64,000 nt of DNA from Bugulina stolonifera (taxonomy: Eukaryota > Bryozoa > Gymnolaemata > Cheilostomatida > Bugulidae), in NCBI GenBank assembly GCA_935421135.1, contig OW285187.1:29823818-29887817 (forward strand). The letters run 5' to 3'. The translations under genes and the position numbers were made by a program. This document shows positions 11,501-23,446 of the stretch, in pieces. The notes beneath the pieces were generated by a model. It worked only from the letters and a program-made list of their open reading frames with translations. It was not told the DNA's origin and did not search any database. Position 1 is the first letter of the stretch. Every line of letters starts with the position of its first letter.

Positions 11501-14500
11501 TATAGATGTCTTCGCGACCTAAGTTTCAGACCCAGGCCAATTTGCGAAAATATTTTCCCACACATCCATCACAGAGTCGTGAACACGCCGGCCTGGGCAA
11601 GAAACAATCCTCATTTTTGCACGAAGAAGTCAGGTGTGCCGATGAGCTAGGGATGGTTTCGTCCAGCCAAGCAAAATCCCAGGTCAATAGCCCTTCTGGC
11701 CTAGGTCGGACGGCCATCTTGTGACTTTTTATTTGCGGCCACCTTATAATATAGCCCTGTTTCTTGAGCCTCATTGGCCTCATCGTTACTTGTGGTGCTG
11801 TTTCCAACCTGCTATACTGTGGTATAGCCGAAGTTGTCTTCTCATGAAATATTTTAATCTCCATATAAATGTATGATAATATTTCAAATTAAGTTTTGTT
11901 TAAAAGTCGTCTCTCCTTACTGCACATGATCTTGTATCTTGTTAAGAAGACAACTCCAACCAATTTCACAATTACCTTTTCATTATACAATATATACAAT
12001 AACATTGTGATGTTTATAATATAGTCTCCTACCTCTTTAGGCTGAGTATTACAAGAAGCTTATAGATCAATGGATTCTGAATGCAGTAGAAGAGATGGAA
12101 TTTATAGAAGGTATGTAACTCTGCCTATTAACTCTATATACCTGTATGTGCACTAAAGTAAGTACTAGATTGCAATATTTGAGTTTTTATCTCTCTAGCA
12201 TTTCATATCCTGCTTTTCTTAAGTTGGCATAACTTGGACTAGACAGATGTTCCTATATTTTGTGGGAAATGTTTCTAATTTCTAAAGATGTTTCCAATTC
12301 TCTACATAAACCAATAACACACTTTGAGCCTGTGAGCATGGTCATATCAATGAGTAGGATATCATATTCATTGTTATTAACCAATCATCTTTTACTTGAC
12401 TCGTGTTTTACTAGATTCTAGGCCTGTTCAGTGCGAACTAGAGACAATTTACACCCTTACAGAGTAGATATTGGCCACACATAGCCATCCTTATTCATAT
12501 CCTACTTGACCATACTGTCCTAATTACAAGTGACCACTAATCATTCATTTGTCAACAAAACAGACTACATGCAAATGATATTATGGCCATCTATCACTCA
12601 AGGGAAGGACCAAGATTCCCTCTATCTGATCTGTCCTTAATCTTAAAGATTTTCAACCTGTCAGCCCTGTCAATACTAGTAATACCCTGTACTTATACTT
12701 ATAAGCATGCTTGTGGTCAGTGATGTCATGTTCTAACAGACCTTTTTGTTTATAGAAGAGCTAGCTATTCTAGAGCACATGTCTAAGATGAAGAGTCAAG
12801 GGAAACCAGTCGAACCACCCAAACCACTTAACCCAGTAAGTACTTAGCCTTATGCCCTTTGGAGTTGTTTGTCCATATTTTGGGAATTCCCCCCATTTAC
12901 AATGTACATAATATACTTTGTAGTTAAGGATACAAATTTGCTGAGGAATGTGATGTGGATAATGTTGTTTCTTCTGTTTAGTTGTACTAATATTATTGTC
13001 TACTCTAGCAGTACGTTAGGAGAGTCGGTATTGTTGTTTTTCATCAGCGCTGTAGAAATCGGTGTAGTCCTTACCTACTAACAAAATGACCTCTGTTCTG
13101 TCTATGCTTTGAACGGCATTCATCATAGCCCATGTACTTTGACACTACGTAGCCAGATTTATTTTGAATACGGCTGAATGTAAACAACACACTGCATTCT
13201 CCATGTTGTGAACAATACACCGCGTTCTTCTAGTTGTCGCTGGAATTTTTCTGATTAATATGAGACTAAAACACTAATAGCTACGGACTTATCTATTATG
13301 ATTAACTAATCTAGTATGTAAAGTAATTTTAGCTAAAATATCTAGTGCAGTAATATTCATGTCACATTTTTAATAAAAATTATTTTGTCAACTGTTGAAA
13401 TCGAGGTCAACCGATGAGTCACCAAGGTGATTGTCAGATAAAGAGTCATCGACATCAAGGTAACGAGTGAATGGTTTATCAGGTGCCTGTAGCACTGAGC
13501 TAAAGGCTGTTCAACTGTTTTTTGCAGTAAAAAAACTACTATGGTTGGTTTGAGGAAGTTGCTCCAGGTGCCGAGTTGATTTTTTATGAACACGGAGAAA
13601 AATCATGATAGTAGGCGGAGTTATTTGATTGGTGACGTGACTATCAAATATTGCTATTCTTTAACGTCGGTGTGTCCTACCATTAGCACGTTTGGAGTGC
13701 TGCGTGCTGGTTCATATTACTTCCAATGTAATCTTTGCAGTTACCTCTAAATTCGGTTCATGAACCTGGTCTGCACAGTTTTCTCTCCTAAGCACATTTA
13801 AAAGCATGGAAACCAACGTGATCGATTAGAATGAGTCACCATTGGACATGTTTAATAACATGCATTGAATATGTTTGCTAACACGTACCAACAGTCGTGT
13901 CATGAGGCGTTATCCCTAAAACTTCAGCCAATCTCATTAAACAAGCATGTCATTTATATGAATGCCATAAGATTATGTATGTCGACTATATAATTATGAT
14001 GGATATTGTTATTATGTTTTCCTGGCCATTGTGGTGTCAAGACTTAGACAAGAGGATTTTCTGTCATAAGTCTGTAAGCCGTGTTCATCAACAAAAGTTA
14101 GTCATCTCTCTAAGTGCACAAACTTTTAACCCCTCAAAAGTAATAAATTTGTATGACTAATATAGTATTGTTTATTGAATTAATCAGATTTTTTGGTTGA
14201 AAACTGGAGTATTTTCTTTTCTCCTTCAGGCTTGTGACCCACCTGGGGTCGCATTACAGCTGGAGTTTAATAAAACATAACAAAATAGAATTTTCTGGTG
14301 AAAATATGCCGTTTTCAACTCCATAGAGCAATGTTAGCTTTCTAGATTTTGTGTCGCAGTGATTGTATCTTGACCTTTGACCTTTGTAGCCTAGTCGGCC
14401 ATTCATACTAACAAAGTCTGATCTGCAGAAACAGGTGTTTGGTGCAGGTTATCCTAGTGTACCAACATATACTGTTGAAGAGTTCTATGAAGCACAGGTA

Positions 14501-15922
14501 CGGGCTGGTCAGTTACCACCCCCTGGCTCTGTAGGGTAAGTACACCAGATATAAAACTTGGGTATTTTGCATGTAGGTAGTGTAATAGTAATAGCAGCAG
14601 TCTTTTGCTATGCGAAATGTTCATTTTCAATCTTGAATATTTCTGGTTTAATTTGTAGCATGGATGATGGAGTAAAATTTATGAATCATGTTATTCCTTG
14701 TAAATTATGCAAGTCTACTTGTAGTTGGAACACTGCATGTGACCTATTCTATTAATTTACTGTGATATTTGATATAACAGTGTAACATATTGTTATATAA
14801 TGCTATCTCTAATGTTATATTACATAATAGCATAATTATGTATATATGTAATATATGTAACATATTATTATATAATGCTATCTCTAATGTTCGTACCAGA
14901 CCTCCTAGCGCTGCAGAAGAGGCGGAGGCAGCAGAGCAACAGGAAATAGTCAAAGAGTACAATATAGAGAATGATGATGCAGACACACTTCAGAAAGCTC
15001 GGGAATGGGACGACTGGAAAGATGGTAAGACTATGCAGTGGTATACAGCCATATTATTTGTTGATTACAGTTACTATGGCAACCTTATATATTTATTTAG
15101 TCCATAAATAGAATAAATGATTGTGTTAGACAGTAGACTGCCATTATTCTTAGCTAATATCCATTTTCCAATACATTTATCTTAATTCTAAATAATCATT
15201 TTATTGTTATTTAAGATGATGGTGGCTGCTGTACAATATTTAATCCAAATATTTGGCTTCTCGCCAAACTGTTGCAAAGGTGTGATTAAATCAGAATACA
15301 ATAAATAATAGGACTCCTGCAATGGCAGATTGGGCGACCCTAGATTTCTTATTAGTGATTAGGATTAAGATTAGTCTAGCTGGGCTCTAAAATAACGGTG
15401 GATGAGGGAAGATCGGCATATTACATGCATTCTCTCTACTCTTGTTATTATTAGTATAAGATTTGCACTTGCATGTCGGACCATGTTGTTATATAACTTC
15501 GTAAGAGATTGCCCGTTTCAAATCAAACAATGCGATTGATAATAGTGAAGTTGGGCATACTTTGGTAGTTGCCAGGCTGTGGGCTAGGCAAGTTATTGTG
15601 TACTCATTAACAACATTTAAAACTAAATCTTAACCAACATTTCCACGTGCAATATTAAAACATTGAGCTGCTTTTGAAGATAGAGATGTATACATGTATA
15701 TCTTTGTACAAAATATATTGAAATATAATAAACAATATGAAATGAAATATTTATAATGTTATTTTCCTATTAGAAATGAGAAATAATATCTCTATGTTGC
15801 CATCTGTACTTTAGTGCTCTGTAGCGCACTGTAGGTCAGTCTACTGAGGTAGATATTTACACGTCTTGTTTCACATTTTAGATCATAGAAGAGGATGGGG
15901 AAACAGGAAGAACATGGGATGA
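5501..15922 (+). CDS. IGBP1: IGBP1 / alpha4 / TAP42 family protein, PP2A-type phosphatase regulator, 350 aa
   Basis: Ten exons: 5501-5626, 9118-9230, 9701-9812, 10401-10504, 11144-11279, 12041-12110, 12756-12835, 14390-14535, 14900-15024, 15882-15922. They sum to 1053 nt, 350 aa plus stop, close to the human protein (339 aa). Family motifs appear in order: [101 protein letters not shown] and the C-terminal GWGNRKNMG. From knowledge of the family, TAP42/alpha4 binds and stabilises PP2A, PP4 and PP6 catalytic subunits in the cytosol, through the N-terminal helical half. ATG 5501 is the first in-frame ATG; the frame is open upstream to 5411, after an acceptor-like ctctttcag, so a longer N terminus from an upstream exon cannot be excluded. 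A polyadenylation signal AATAAA lies at 15992-15997. Confidence 0.95.
6495..6560 (-). mobile_element. tRNA-like SINE head (B-box bearing), partial
   Basis: Read on the minus strand, this block has ctaggcgattaggc followed by ggttcaaaccccagtc, the latter a good match to the RNA polymerase III B box with its arm. The A box is weak and no target-site duplication was found, so it is probably an old truncated tRNA-derived element. Confidence 0.35.
6951..7019. repeat. 23-bp tandem repeat, three copies
   Basis: Three units of the form cagcatgcaagtacactaat plus three bases lie end to end, followed by a partial fourth unit cagcata. They are intronic in IGBP1. Confidence 0.8.
9369..9604 (+). mobile_element. 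tRNA-derived SINE with target-site duplication, about 236 bp
   Basis: The head has an A box (tcgcctagtggttaaggc) and a B box (ggctcgattcc) at tRNA-like spacing, followed by an unrelated body of about 160 bp and a short A-rich tail (gtaaagccagtaaat). It is flanked by 13-bp direct repeats agtatgacatgaa (9356-9368) and agtatgtcatgaa (9605-9617), one mismatch apart, as expected of a retroposition target duplication. It lies in IGBP1 intron 2, sense orientation. Confidence 0.8.
10858..11131. repeat. 15-bp minisatellite, about 18 copies
   Basis: Tandem units of tgtatgtctatgtRa run through IGBP1 intron 4, ending about 15 bp before the exon 5 acceptor. The unit is a multiple of three and lacks stop codons in several frames, which produces long spurious ORFs (repeating MYVYV or NVCLC) on both strands. 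Confidence 0.92.
11506..11864. other. GC-richer block with overlapping ORFs, unidentified
   Basis: This block in IGBP1 intron 5 is richer in G+C and CpG than its flanks. It is open for 72 codons on plus (11506-11724, starting [17 protein letters not shown]) and 112 codons on minus (11526-11864). I recognise no domain on either strand and no splice partners. It may be a transposon or retrocopy fragment. Confidence 0.3.
12836..14389 (+). other. IGBP1 intron 7
   Basis: A 1.55-kb intron between accca|gtaagt and ctttgtag|cctag. It contains a possible degenerate coding fragment on the minus strand near 13395-13500; otherwise I see nothing distinctive. Confidence 0.7.
13395..13500 (-). pseudogene. 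Possible degenerate coding fragment
   Basis: On the minus strand one frame reads about 35 codons, including [16 protein letters not shown] and [11 protein letters not shown], then a stop. Composition looks protein-like rather than intronic, and the same frame continues upstream past one internal stop. No family recognised. It could be a decayed transposon ORF or the last exon of an unrecognised nested gene. Confidence 0.25.
14782..14891. repeat. Direct duplication, about 35 bp copies spaced 75 bp apart
   Basis: The sequence gtaacatattRttatataatg followed by ctatctctaatgtt occurs at 14782-14816 and again at 14857-14891. The second copy ends just upstream of the acceptor (taccag) of IGBP1 exon 9, so the duplication covers the 3' end of the intron. 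Confidence 0.8.
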
Positions 15923-15991
15923 ACACTTCTGGCTACTATATTATAGACTTATCAGTGTAATTAGCATGTACATTTATCACACTATTATTAT

Positions 15992-15997
15992 AATAAA
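15992..15997 (+). promoter_or_regulatory. Polyadenylation signal AATAAA of IGBP1
   Basis: A canonical AATAAA lies 70 bp after the IGBP1 stop codon and before the stop codon of the convergent P450 gene. Confidence 0.6.
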
Positions 15998-16051
15998 ACA
16001 TTATAAATACATTTAAATCATTGAGTTCTTGATATGAATGTACTATCCTAG

Positions 16052-19000
16052 CTATAGTAATAATGGCTGAAACCCTTCTAATGTGTTATCGTTCCTTCGT
16101 GGTACAAGCTTAAGTTTATAAGCGTCAGGTGCGCTGAGAAAGCCCTTGGCCGCTGTTGTACTATAATTCTGCTCGGCTATATTGACTAACTTGTACTTCT
16201 GTAGTGTTGTTACCATGGTTACAAAAATCATAGTCTTTGAAAACCACTCCCCTATACAGGCTCTTCTACCTGCAACATAAAAGGTGGATGCTAGTGAGAC
16301 ATATTTTTAGGAAGATTTACATATCATTATAATAATTAATATAATAGATATCCAAGCACCACAATTTATCTGGGCAAACAGTAAAACTAATTGTTTGCTA
16401 ACGCATGGTATTTGCCTAGTATCATGACAAAGGGTGCCTATGGTAAAGGTAAATAGTCTATTCTACATGTACATGTACATACCTATTGAAAATGGTGAAA
16501 ACTGTGGAATGTTTTTGAGTTTTCCTTCTTTATCAATAAATCGTTCAGGGATAAATGCTTCCGGCTCAGGAAAGATAGCAGGGTCTTTGTTGATGGACAC
16601 AATGTTGACCGTAATCGACGAGTTAGCTGGTATTGTTGTACCGTGTATGCTAACTTCTTGCTGGTTGGTGTAAGGTAAAGAAGTGAAGGCCACATTGCTA
16701 ACCCTTATGGTTTCATAGATTATTGCCATACAATACGGCATGTTGGGTATGTGCTTCTGACTTGGAGTGCTGTCCAATCCTGCAAAATATAATTTCAATA
16801 TCATCCTGAACATATTGAAGTACAACTAGTCTAACGTATTTATAAGGATTATGTTTTGAAAGAAGTTTATGTGTGCTGTCCATCTATTTTGACAATTTTA
16901 TGTGTACTAAAATTATGACAAACAACAACTTACCTATTTCAGAAATGATTTCTTCAGCCATCCTTTGCTGAACCTTTTGATTTATGGTGATGTATAGGAA
17001 GAGCCACATAAGGCCTCCATGGACGGCGTCAACACCCGCCAGCATTAACTGCATGACAGTCGCAAAACAGTCTTCCACTGTAATCACCATAGACAACCAG
17101 ATATGAAAATACGTTATTATAAAAATTCAGTCACCATACTAAAAGCAACTGATTCTTACTGAAATTTAGGACAAGCTTTTTGGTTGAGGACCCTTCATGG
17201 CGAAATATGCACTCAGAACTGTTAAAAACAAGTTTATACCAACATCACAACCTCTATTTTATTAATCATGATTAATAATCAATTTACTGCGCTAGCCATG
17301 CAATAGGAAATATGAATTTTAGTGAAATAGTAAAAACAGCTATGGATAGATATCAAATTGAAAGTACGGCTTACCACCAAGCTGGCTTGTTTTCTGCATG
17401 CAGCTGTGTCTAATGAAGGTATCAAAGAAGTTCTCACACATTTTGTCACTGGGAAACTTTTTACTATCTTCCAGTATCTGCAATAAAAAAATTAAGAGGA
17501 TTAAGAATTCTCACCATACTAAAATAAACTAATATAATGTTACAAGTAAGTAAAGTTCAAGTTAAAGTATGGTTTATTGCAGTACTGACTCCACAATTGA
17601 GAGATAAAATAATATTCATGGATGTAGTTGTAGTTACCTCCCCAAGGAGCTCTTTAAATCTTTCTTTTCCTGCAATACTACTCTCCCAGTTGGCACTGAA
17701 TCCTGGAACATATTTAAGCAGAGGTATTCTCATAACATAGTCTATCTTGCTTACTCCTTGTAGAGACCCATAGTGTAGTTCCATAATCTTGCTAAATTTC
17801 TAAAACAGCAACATGTGATGCTGAGTTGTTGGTTTAAATGTGATTTGTAGCAATACAGATGAGACATGCAGATATGCTATTGCAAGCCATACAAAATGTA
17901 TACACTGTATTAATAAGCACTATCATTCATGATTAAGTGACAATTTGGCCCATAGTTTGTTAGGGTGCTATATACATATACATATAACCCTGTTAGGGTG
18001 CTATATACATATACAATGTAATTGCAGGATAATACAGTGAAGCAAGAAATAAATTGTGAACATAGAAACCAATTGCTCACCTCCCGGTTTTCAACTCCAA
18101 ATATTGCAGAGCAAATATTGTCAGAGACCAACTCTCTCATTGGAGCAGCTAAATCAATGGTGCAGCCATCTAGCGTCTCCAAAATATCCCTCAGCTAAAA
18201 TTTTTGAATTACTAATTCCATTAAACATCTTCAAAAATGTCCACTGCAAATAATTGCAGTTATAATTTATACGTACACAAAATATAAAATTTTATGATAT
18301 CTAACTTGTGGCAATATACGTATTAATAGCAGCCCACCTTGTCATTCGAAGCAGATGCACAACTGTTGATAGAAGACTTGAGTGTAATAGAGGATATCTT
18401 TCTCATTGACTTGTAAGATTGATTGTTCCACACCAAACCTAAGCAATATTATATTATCTACATGTATATTATCGTACCCTGTTATGTGATGCCAGTATTA
18501 TATATAAATTGTATATATGTTCATAATACACCAATCTACGTATACAAGTGAAAATAATCAGAAAATAGCATTGTAAAAGGTTGACCTTAAACAAAAAGTG
18601 ATCAGAAAAAGAGCACCTGCATTTCTTGATAAGTTAAAATGAATATTAAAGTTGTGTTACTTTATAATTTGCTAATACATGCATAAAGTTAATCAATTCT
18701 AATACCATATCACTTGTATTATTGTCAATTTTGAAGCCCTTTTTTTGAACTGAAAGCTACTTAGGACTGGAATCCTGTGTGCTCCTATTCCATATTATGT
18801 TAAACATAATATTCTTACTATTATTATTGCAGTAGGGTATGGTGCCACTCGACATTACTGCTATCAAAATTGTATTTAATTATTTTCTTATTTGTACCTG
18901 AATTATCATGGAGAAAGCTGAGGACCCCCTCACCGACTGGTCTGGTGTGTACGATACTTCCATTATTTATTAGCAATTCGCTTACTGCCTCAAATCCATT

Positions 19001-19476
19001 GACTGCAATAGATATACACATACAGTGTATATCATTCTCGTTAATAATATTTTATAAAATGTGACATGTGGTTGGAACAAACAAAATATATATTTCTTGG
19101 GCATGCATCTTAATGCTAATAATTTTAATTTGCATAATGATTGGGTCATTGACACAAACACAAATATCTGTTTCACGCGGTTATATAAAACATTCTACTG
19201 CTGTAAAACGTGCAATTATGAAACGTGAATGCCTTACTTACCAACTATTGTTGGCTTTGCTCCTTGATAAATGGTGAAGATATTTCCATATTCTGTGCAT
19301 AGATCGCGGTACCATTGGCAGAGACCTGGATGAATATCCTTTGGCATACGATTGCCGTAGAAAGGAATTGGTATTGGTCCTCGTGGTAGTCGCCTTAAGT
19401 TATAAATATATGGCAGCACAGACTTTAGAATTATAATTAAACATGAAATAGTACATAGTAAAACAGTGATATACAT
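16052..19476 (-). CDS. Cytochrome P450, CYP2-like microsomal monooxygenase, 492 aa
   Basis: Nine exons in transcription order: 19242-19476, 18898-19002, 18338-18438, 18081-18194, 17638-17799, 17375-17477, 16934-17077, 16483-16779, 16052-16269; 1479 nt in phase, the usual full P450 length. Residues 1-25 form an N-terminal membrane anchor, followed by the proline-rich hinge RRLPRGPIPIPFYGN, so the protein is expected on the endoplasmic reticulum facing the cytosol. The ExxR pair is E344-TI-R347, PERF is at 399-402, and the haem loop FSIGRRACIGE places the thiolate cysteine at 425. The I-helix reads AGVDAV (287-292), where most P450s have AGx(D/E)T(T/S): the acid is kept but the threonine is alanine. 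The family usually hydroxylates lipophilic compounds; the substrate cannot be told. It is convergent with IGBP1, 129 bp between stop codons. Confidence 0.94.
17949..18016. repeat. Tandem duplication of about 38 bp in a P450 intron
   Basis: The sequence tgttagggtgctatatacat plus atacat occurs twice in direct orientation in the intron downstream of P450 exon 4. Confidence 0.75.
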
Positions 19477-22400
19477 TTCTGCTGTTTATATTTTACTATT
19501 AGTAATAAGTCCAGCTTGTCTTGCCGTGTCTCGTGGTTTAGTGTTTAGTATGAAGTCCAACCCTGTGAATAACCATTTATATAGTAAATCTCGCGCCATC
19601 TCTCAGTGTGATTTGTTGCAAAAATCAGGAAGCGTGGCTTTCAAGCGTTGCAACACAGTCCTAGCTGCAATAGAGCCGTGGCAATGTAATATCGTATTTA
19701 ATAACTATTATGTCATATCAACCCTCTCATCATATAAACACTTGTAGCTGATTGGTTAAAAATGCCATACCTGCTGGTAAATTAGTTGAACTGCATCCTA
19801 TGGGCTACGCTCGTCCCCGCTCCACACACTCACTCACCACCTGCAGGGTAAACGATTAAGTTGTTGAACAATATTATGAGATTTGTTTACATTTCTGCAG
19901 TTTTAGCATAAATATATCATGATCCGAATTAAATTTTGAACTTAAAATAACAAACAATGTCCATTGCCACATTTCTGATTAAAACGGTAATAATAAAACA
20001 ATGTGCTATAACAACATACATGTAGAATTAACCAACATTATTTAAATTTTAAGCCAAAAATAAAAGATGATTCAGTTTGACTAACATATGGTAAGAAGCA
20101 GGTGATCATGAGTACATGTATGTATGTATGTATGTACGTTGTATGTATGCTGTGCAGCAATAATAAAAAGCTGATGGGCGGAGCTTGTCAAAGGCACGCC
20201 TTAAATGTTTGAAAGTCATATCTCACTGCATCGCATCACGTTCCTTTGAAGCACGGAAATTAAGTAAGTAAAACTAGTAAAATATGACCATAAATAATAA
20301 TAAATATTTGCATTTTCTATTTTTGAATTCCCAATATGGCTGATTTAGCATTTCACCGGTGCAAACAGTAGTAAAAATTGCTCTTGGAATGAGCGCTCAG
20401 AAGACCTCTAACAAGTGTTGTGATTAATCATTTATCAATCTGAAAATTTTCCATTGAAAACCAAAAGCCTGGTCTAGTACGACATGTATATTGTATTGTA
20501 CTAGGCCACTAATACAGATGCATCATATTCCCCCACTTCACCTCAAATGCTATTCTGGTAATGAGACTATCTTCTACAATATAAGACGTAGACCTTGTGT
20601 TACATGCTCGTTGTCTTGGGGATCTGTAAAACTTTTCCAAATATCTCCAGAATACACATGGGTCTAATATATACAAATACAGTACGGTATCCTCTGTAGA
20701 CATGCACATAAAATAACTATAGAAATTCTACAATGGTGTTCCAATCTCTGTATGTTGTTAATAGTTCTACAATGTTACATTCGGTAGCTCTTGTTTTTTC
20801 CAGGTTTTTCACTTCTCCAGTTTTGACTTCAAGATGTAGACTTACATATATGTATATATAAGCCTACAAGCTCATAAAAAAACTGAAATCATGCTGTAGA
20901 CTGTACAGGTAGTGACGGATTGAACGTGAACGTGAGGAATTGATCATGCCACTCAAAACATTGTTTTATACATTGTTTGTCTGTTACGACATTTGTAAAC
21001 GTCAAGGTCTTCTGATACTGTATTATTGTACTCAGTGCAGATTCCAACGTTTTTTATAACACAGCTACGGACATGGTTAACATCTAGTCATCTGTCATCA
21101 TGCTCTCACTTTTTAACCTGAGTTTCTCGTATCCATCATAGTGGTATCAGAAGTCATTATTATGCAAGTACAATTTCTGGCAGAGTAGTTTACTTTTGAG
21201 CTACACGGATACGGATACGTTCACTGAACATTCACAGTAGTTAATTTAGACTACTATGAGTTGTAGACTACTAGAGTTTTAAAGAGGGAGTATTTCCAAA
21301 ATTGACCAAAACCAATCAAAAGGCTGAATAGCTTGTTAAATAGTACTTGCCTAGAGCTATTCAAAAAGGTCTGCTAGTGCAACAGCAGATGATGTCATCA
21401 GCCACAAATGGATCTCAAACACAAGCAGTCTATGTCATCTGAGTAACCCAGTTAACCTTGTTATAAAGCACATGGAAAAGCTTTTATTCAATAACTTTTC
21501 TATTAACCAAGAATTTATAAATTCCTTCTACACTTTTGATAACATGATACTTGGCCACATATATTCACTTGTCTTTTTTATTTCAAACATCAAGGAAGTG
21601 CAATTAGCATGAAAACTTCTCATTTATTTCAGGGTATACTACAATGATAAGACAACTTCTTCATATTTTCTAAAAACTCCAATGTGTGAATAGAGGTAGT
21701 GGGTGTCCGATTTTCCAGTATTTTTCCAAAATACACATAACTACTTATGGTAAAACAATATTAGCTCCGAAAGAGAAATAAATAACCAAATTTAGCATCA
21801 ATGGTTTCCAATTGTATTTCTCTGCTCATACAAGAGGGGACAACTCAGGAAGACTAACCAGTCTTTGGTGCTACTCCCACTTTAAACTACTATGTGATAG
21901 AATAGGGGGTCCAGGTGCTGCAAGTAGTGGTACAAGCTGACCAGTGGGCAGCATGTAGGTCAAAACATGACCAGGTGTGGAAAACATAAATAATATTTAT
22001 CAGTCCACTAGGTGTTGATAAAAGTGCTCATAAAGTGTTAAAGGGAATACTAAAGTATAAGAATTATCACTACTTATGCTTCCATGTTACTAAAATTGAG
22101 CAGTACCTCCGAGGAGTAAAATAATACTATGGTGAAACTGGTAAGAAAACGTTATTTTGTTATATAAATCCTTTAACTACAGGTTTACCTAGCAGTAGGG
22201 CTTAGATTTTCATGTATTACAAGAACAGTAAAGGTCTTAGACAATGTCCGTGAAAACTGGAACTTATGCCAGTGGAAAAGGTGTTGCATACCTACAATCA
22301 ACATGTAACTTGGCTGAATTGATACCAATACCTATTTATGAAAACAATAATCCTTCATCTGAAAATGTACTGCCAAGCAAGCATGAAATAAACCTCTTTG

Positions 22401-22689
22401 TATAAAATGTATACGGTTAACATACATATTAATGTTTTACACCGGTTTTTTCAGTCCCATCAAGTTATCATCTATTGCCTGATGAATGCTCAATTTTAGT
22501 GATAGCATGAAAACATTGTCAGCCGACGATTTTAGCCTTTAAATAATTATAAATAATATTGTTATATGTTTGACCCATAGTTCCTAATAAATTTTGTGTA
22601 ATATTTATAATTATTATTGTTATCATTATTGAGTTTATTGCTTATCAATAACAATAGATTATATAGTAAAAGCGTATGCATAAAACGCA

Positions 22690-22960
22690 TGTATAAGATT
22701 GCATAAATGGGAAGCCAGATAGCACGAGACTAGAGTCGAGGCAATCCCTGCTCAAGAGTACCGGCGCCAAGAGGAAACGCCTCCAGACACCCCACAGTGC
22801 TCACACCCCGCCCCCAGAGATGAGATGCCAAAGCAGCCGCCAAAGCCCTGGGAGAGAGCTCAAGGATGTCCAAGGAATAGCTAGAAACAAGCTCAATACC
22901 GGCATAGTATACCGATCTCCTCCCCCTGTTAGTTTTAGTTTTTGGCAGTTTCAAAAGTTT
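22690..22960. other. GC-rich block of unknown nature
   Basis: A sharply bounded GC-rich island in AT-rich surroundings, open on the minus strand for 74 codons (22730-22954). Not recognised as any gene family. Abrupt edges and isolation suggest an inserted element fragment. Confidence 0.35.
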
Positions 22961-23350
22961 ACTTTTATTTCTAGTATTAAAGTTATGGGTTATTACTAGA
23001 GAATTTAAAAGTTTTTCATCTGTCTTAAAAATATTGTAAGTGAAAATATAAGACAGTATTTGAGTAACATCTTTATCGGCATTATTTTAGATTCAAGAAA
23101 TTTGTTTGACACTGATGAAAGAGGTTTTTGTTTAAAGATTACCCTCAAAGCTTTTTTTGACACACCAGAATTGTGCAAGTCATGTAGGCATGTTTTCAAT
23201 TGCTCTACCAAGTGCGTATTGAATTTTTAGGTGCATATTAAAAGCAATTGTTTTTCAGAAACTGTCCCAATATTTTTAGAATTACTAAAAATGAACTGGT
23301 AACTTGGAAATAAACCTTCACTAGTGTCAGAAGTGAAACTAGCCTATACA

Positions 23351-23446
23351 GTGGTGTGTACTGTGTACCTTCACCAGTGTTAGAAGTGAGGGTACACAGT
23401 GGTGTGTACTGTGTACCTTCACCAGTGTTAAAAGTGAGGGTACACA
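23351..23446. repeat. 48-bp tandem duplication
   Basis: Two adjacent 48-bp units starting gtggtgtgtactgtgtacct and ending gtgagggtacaca differ by one base. The unit contains cagtgttagaagtg, shared with the dispersed repeat seen at 5640-5690 and 23636-23700. Confidence 0.9.

Noticed and set aside
16052..19476. P450 pseudogene lacking its haem exon
   Set aside because: The exon holding the haem loop first seemed missing, but was found at 16052-16269 in the correct phase, giving a complete 492-residue protein.
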